A DNA stretch of 64,000 nt from Candidatus Accumulibacter cognatus (GTDB taxonomy: Bacteria > Pseudomonadota > Gammaproteobacteria > Burkholderiales > Rhodocyclaceae): the NCBI GenBank assembly GCA_013414765.1, contig CP058708.1, positions 2,971,553 to 3,035,552 of the forward strand, written 5' to 3'. A model generated the notes under the pieces. The model saw only the letters and a list, made by a program, of their open reading frames with translations. It was not told where the DNA came from and did no database searches. This document shows, one piece after another, positions 62,156-64,000 of this stretch (its first letter is position 1; the number at the start of each line of letters is the position of its first letter). Position numbers and translations under genes: made by a program.

Positions 62156-64000
62156 TCATTTCCACATCGCCCGCATGCGCGCCGCAAGGTCGATCGCCTG
62201 CTGCCTGGCGTCCGGATTGGCGGTTGGCGCTGCGGGCGGTGGTGGCCAGGAGATTTGTTCGAAATGCGCTAGCAGGGCATTGGCGATGAAACGCGTGCGC
62301 CCGGCGTAAACGTGACGGTCGCAGAATCCCGGCTGATGGGAAACATAAAAGCGCTGCGGCAGCATGAGTTCGAGGTGCTCCCTGGCACGCGTCATGGCCA
62401 CATACAGCAGCCGCCGTTCCTCCTCGATTTCGACTGTGGAGCCGCTGGCCAGGTCGGAGGGGATGCAGCCGTCGACGGCATTGAGCACGGTGACGGCGGT
62501 CCATTCCTGTCCCTTCGCCGAGTGGATCGTCGACAGGATCAGGTAGTCCTCGTCGAGTAGTGGCGTTCCTGCCTGGTCGCTGCTGGCGTCGGGCGGGTCG
62601 AGCGTCAGTTCGGTGAGGAATCGTTCGGCGTTGGCATAGGTGACGGCAATGCGCGCGAGTTGTTCGATGTCGGCCTGCCGGATCGGCGCGTCTTCATGCA
62701 GACGCTCCATCTGCGCCTGGTACCAACCGCAGATGCGCTCGAAAGCGGCTGGCCAGGGGCTGCTGGCGCTGGCTTCGATGACCGTTGCAAAATCGATCCA
62801 GGCGGCTCTGGCCGCTTCCGGTACCGCGGCCTCCCCGAGCAGTGCGCCAGCCGGGTGCGCCGTGCCGACCCTGGCCAATACCCGGTCGGCGGTTTTCGGG
62901 CCGATGCCGGGAACCAGTTGCATGGCCCGGAAACCTGCCAGCCGGTCGCGCGGATTCTGTCCCCAGCGCAGGATCGCCAGCACGTCCTTGACATGCGCCG
63001 CTTCGAGAAATCTGAGACCGCCGTATTTGACGAAAGGAATGTTGCGTCGGGTCAGCTCAAGCTCCAGCCGCACGCTGTGCTGCGCGGTCCTGAACAGCAC
63101 CGCCTGCGCCTTCAGCTTGATGCCGGCCTCACGGCGGGCAAGCGTCTGTTCGACGACGTAAAGCGCTTGCCCGATGTCGTCGTGCACCGTGACCAGCTTC
63201 GGTTTCTCGGAGGACGCGCGATCGCTCCACAGTTCCTTGGTGAAGCGCTCGGTGGCAGCGGCGATCACCTGGTTGGCAGCGGCCAGAATCGGTTGTGTCG
63301 AACGGTAATTGCGCTGCAAGGTCACCCGCTTTGCCGGGGGATCGAAATGATCGGGGAAGTCGAGGATGTTGCGCACGCATGCCCCGCGGAAGGCATAGAT
63401 CGACTGCGCGTCGTCGCCGACCACGGTGAGACCGTGGCCAGCAGGTTTCATGGCCAGCAGGATCGCAGCCTGCAGGCGGTTGGTATCCTGGTACTCGTCG
63501 ACCAGCACGTACCGGAAGCGTTCGCCGATTTCCCGGCCGATTTCGGGCTCGCCGACCATCTGCGCCCAGTAGAGCAGCAGATCGTCGTAGTCGAGCACTT
63601 GCTGTGCCTGCTTGCTCTCGACGTAGGCGAGGAACAGCCGTTGCAGATCGGACGTCCATTCGCTGCACCAGGGAAAGGAGGATTGCAGCACTTCGCCGAG
63701 CGTCGCCTGCGTGTTGATCACCGCCGAATAGATGGCCAGGCAGGTTCCCTTCAACGGAAAGCGTTTGCCCTTGGCCGAGTAGCCGAGGCCGTGACGAACC
63801 AGATTCATCAGGTCGGCCGAATCCTGCCGGTCATGGATGCTGAATGCCGCGTCGAGACCGATCCGGCCGGCGTACTCTCGCAGCAGGCGCGCGCCGACGG
63901 CATGGAATGTGCCGGACCAGGCCAGGGTGCTCATGCCTGCGGCTAGCGAACGCGTCCCGCCGCGCCGCGTCAGCAGGCGTTCGACGCGCTGGCTCATCTC
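62156..64000 (-). CDS. UvrD/Rep-type DNA helicase, C-terminal part (partial)
   Basis: The frame is open to the right edge, so the N-terminal P-loop is outside the window. Remaining SF1 motifs are FHAVGARLLREYA (Ia/b), VLVDEYQDTNRLQ (motif II), VVGDDAQSIYAFRGA (III), LQRNYRST (IV), STIHSAKGQEWTAV (V) and EEERRLLYVAMTRARE (VI). It is a 3' to 5' superfamily 1 helicase, similar in size to short UvrD/PcrA-like proteins. It converges on mnmH. Exact subfamily is not clear; the C-terminal 60 residues after motif VI are Pro/Ala-rich. Confidence 0.9.
   Translation of the reverse strand, partial: EMSQRVERLLTRRGGTRSLAAGMSTLAWSGTFHAVGARLLREYAGRIGLDAAFSIHDRQDSADLMNLVRHGLGYSAKGKRFPLKGTCLAIYSAVINTQATLGEVLQSSFPWCSEWTSDLQRLFLAYVESKQAQQVLDYDDLLLYWAQMVGEPEIGREIGERFRYVLVDEYQDTNRLQAAILLAMKPAGHGLTVVGDDAQSIYAFRGACVRNILDFPDHFDPPAKRVTLQRNYRSTQPILAAANQVIAAATERFTKELWSDRASSEKPKLVTVHDDIGQALYVVEQTLARREAGIKLKAQAVLFRTAQHSVRLELELTRRNIPFVKYGGLRFLEAAHVKDVLAILRWGQNPRDRLAGFRAMQLVPGIGPKTADRVLARVGTAHPAGALLGEAAVPEAARAAWIDFATVIEASASSPWPAAFERICGWYQAQMERLHEDAPIRQADIEQLARIAVTYANAERFLTELTLDPPDASSDQAGTPLLDEDYLILSTIHSAKGQEWTAVTVLNAVDGCIPSDLASGSTVEIEEERRLLYVAMTRAREHLELMLPQRFYVSHQPGFCDRHVYAGRTRFIANALLAHFEQISWPPPPAAPTANPDARQQAIDLAARMRAMWK

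Overview
The window (about 62-64% GC by eye) reads as a betaproteobacterial chromosome. Supporting gene sets include uppP, an RNB ribonuclease, tonB-mtgA, bioB-bioC-comF, the pteridine reductase-ttcA pair, the hopanoid genes hpnC-hpnD-hpnE, and tesA divergent from a ybbA-type ATPase. A Rhodocyclales member (Accumulibacter or Dechloromonas type) is my best guess; this is inference, not a database result.

Layout: 1-7 kb holds housekeeping genes: the metG 3' end, tpx, an IclR regulator, uppP, yqiA, an RNB nuclease, a TonB protein, a 41-codon ORF that looks like a degraded aroE start, and mtgA. 7-11 kb holds a protein with an embedded HPr-like domain, a secreted sugar/sorbosone dehydrogenase-like protein and a SixA-Nudix fusion. 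At 11.5-16.2 kb a REC-DUF3369-GGDEF-EAL gene is split by a 2427-bp insertion sequence with clean 5-bp target duplications. leuA and an Lrp-type regulator are divergent at 16.3-18.6 kb.

18.8-31.9 kb carries two Ter/TelA-type loci. One is a minus-strand chain (lipoprotein, solute-binding-like protein, solute-binding/VWA lipoprotein, XpaC-like membrane protein, TelA). The other is a plus-strand chain (TelA, VWA, TerD, proline-rich protein). Between them lie a DUF1993 gene, a Crp/Fnr regulator and a DUF2235 hydrolase/PA-IL-like lectin/glutathione transferase tri-domain protein. 32-43 kb is mostly ordinary: an NDUFAF7-type methyltransferase, pteridine reductase, ttcA, a cyclase-like FHA protein, comF, bioB, bioC, an APC transporter, a secreted protein and an alpha/beta hydrolase. 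Two copies of a palindromic dispersed repeat lie near 28.3 kb and 43.1 kb.

43.5-56.5 kb is a decaying integrated island next to a tRNA-Leu(UAG) gene. It holds a ribbon-helix-helix gene, an IS3-family element, a truncated and frameshifted hsdM, hsdS, rhuM, two small ORFs, a DndD-like SMC-type ATPase and a DndE-HerA fusion, all in one tightly overlapped operon. A tyrosine integrase pseudogene follows, split by a second copy of the 2427-bp IS. No dndA, dndB, dndC or hsdR is present, so this is either a hybrid modification/defence system or the remains of one. 56.8-64 kb returns to core genes: hpnCDE, ybbA-like, tesA, mnmH and the C-terminal part of a UvrD/Rep-type helicase that runs off the window.
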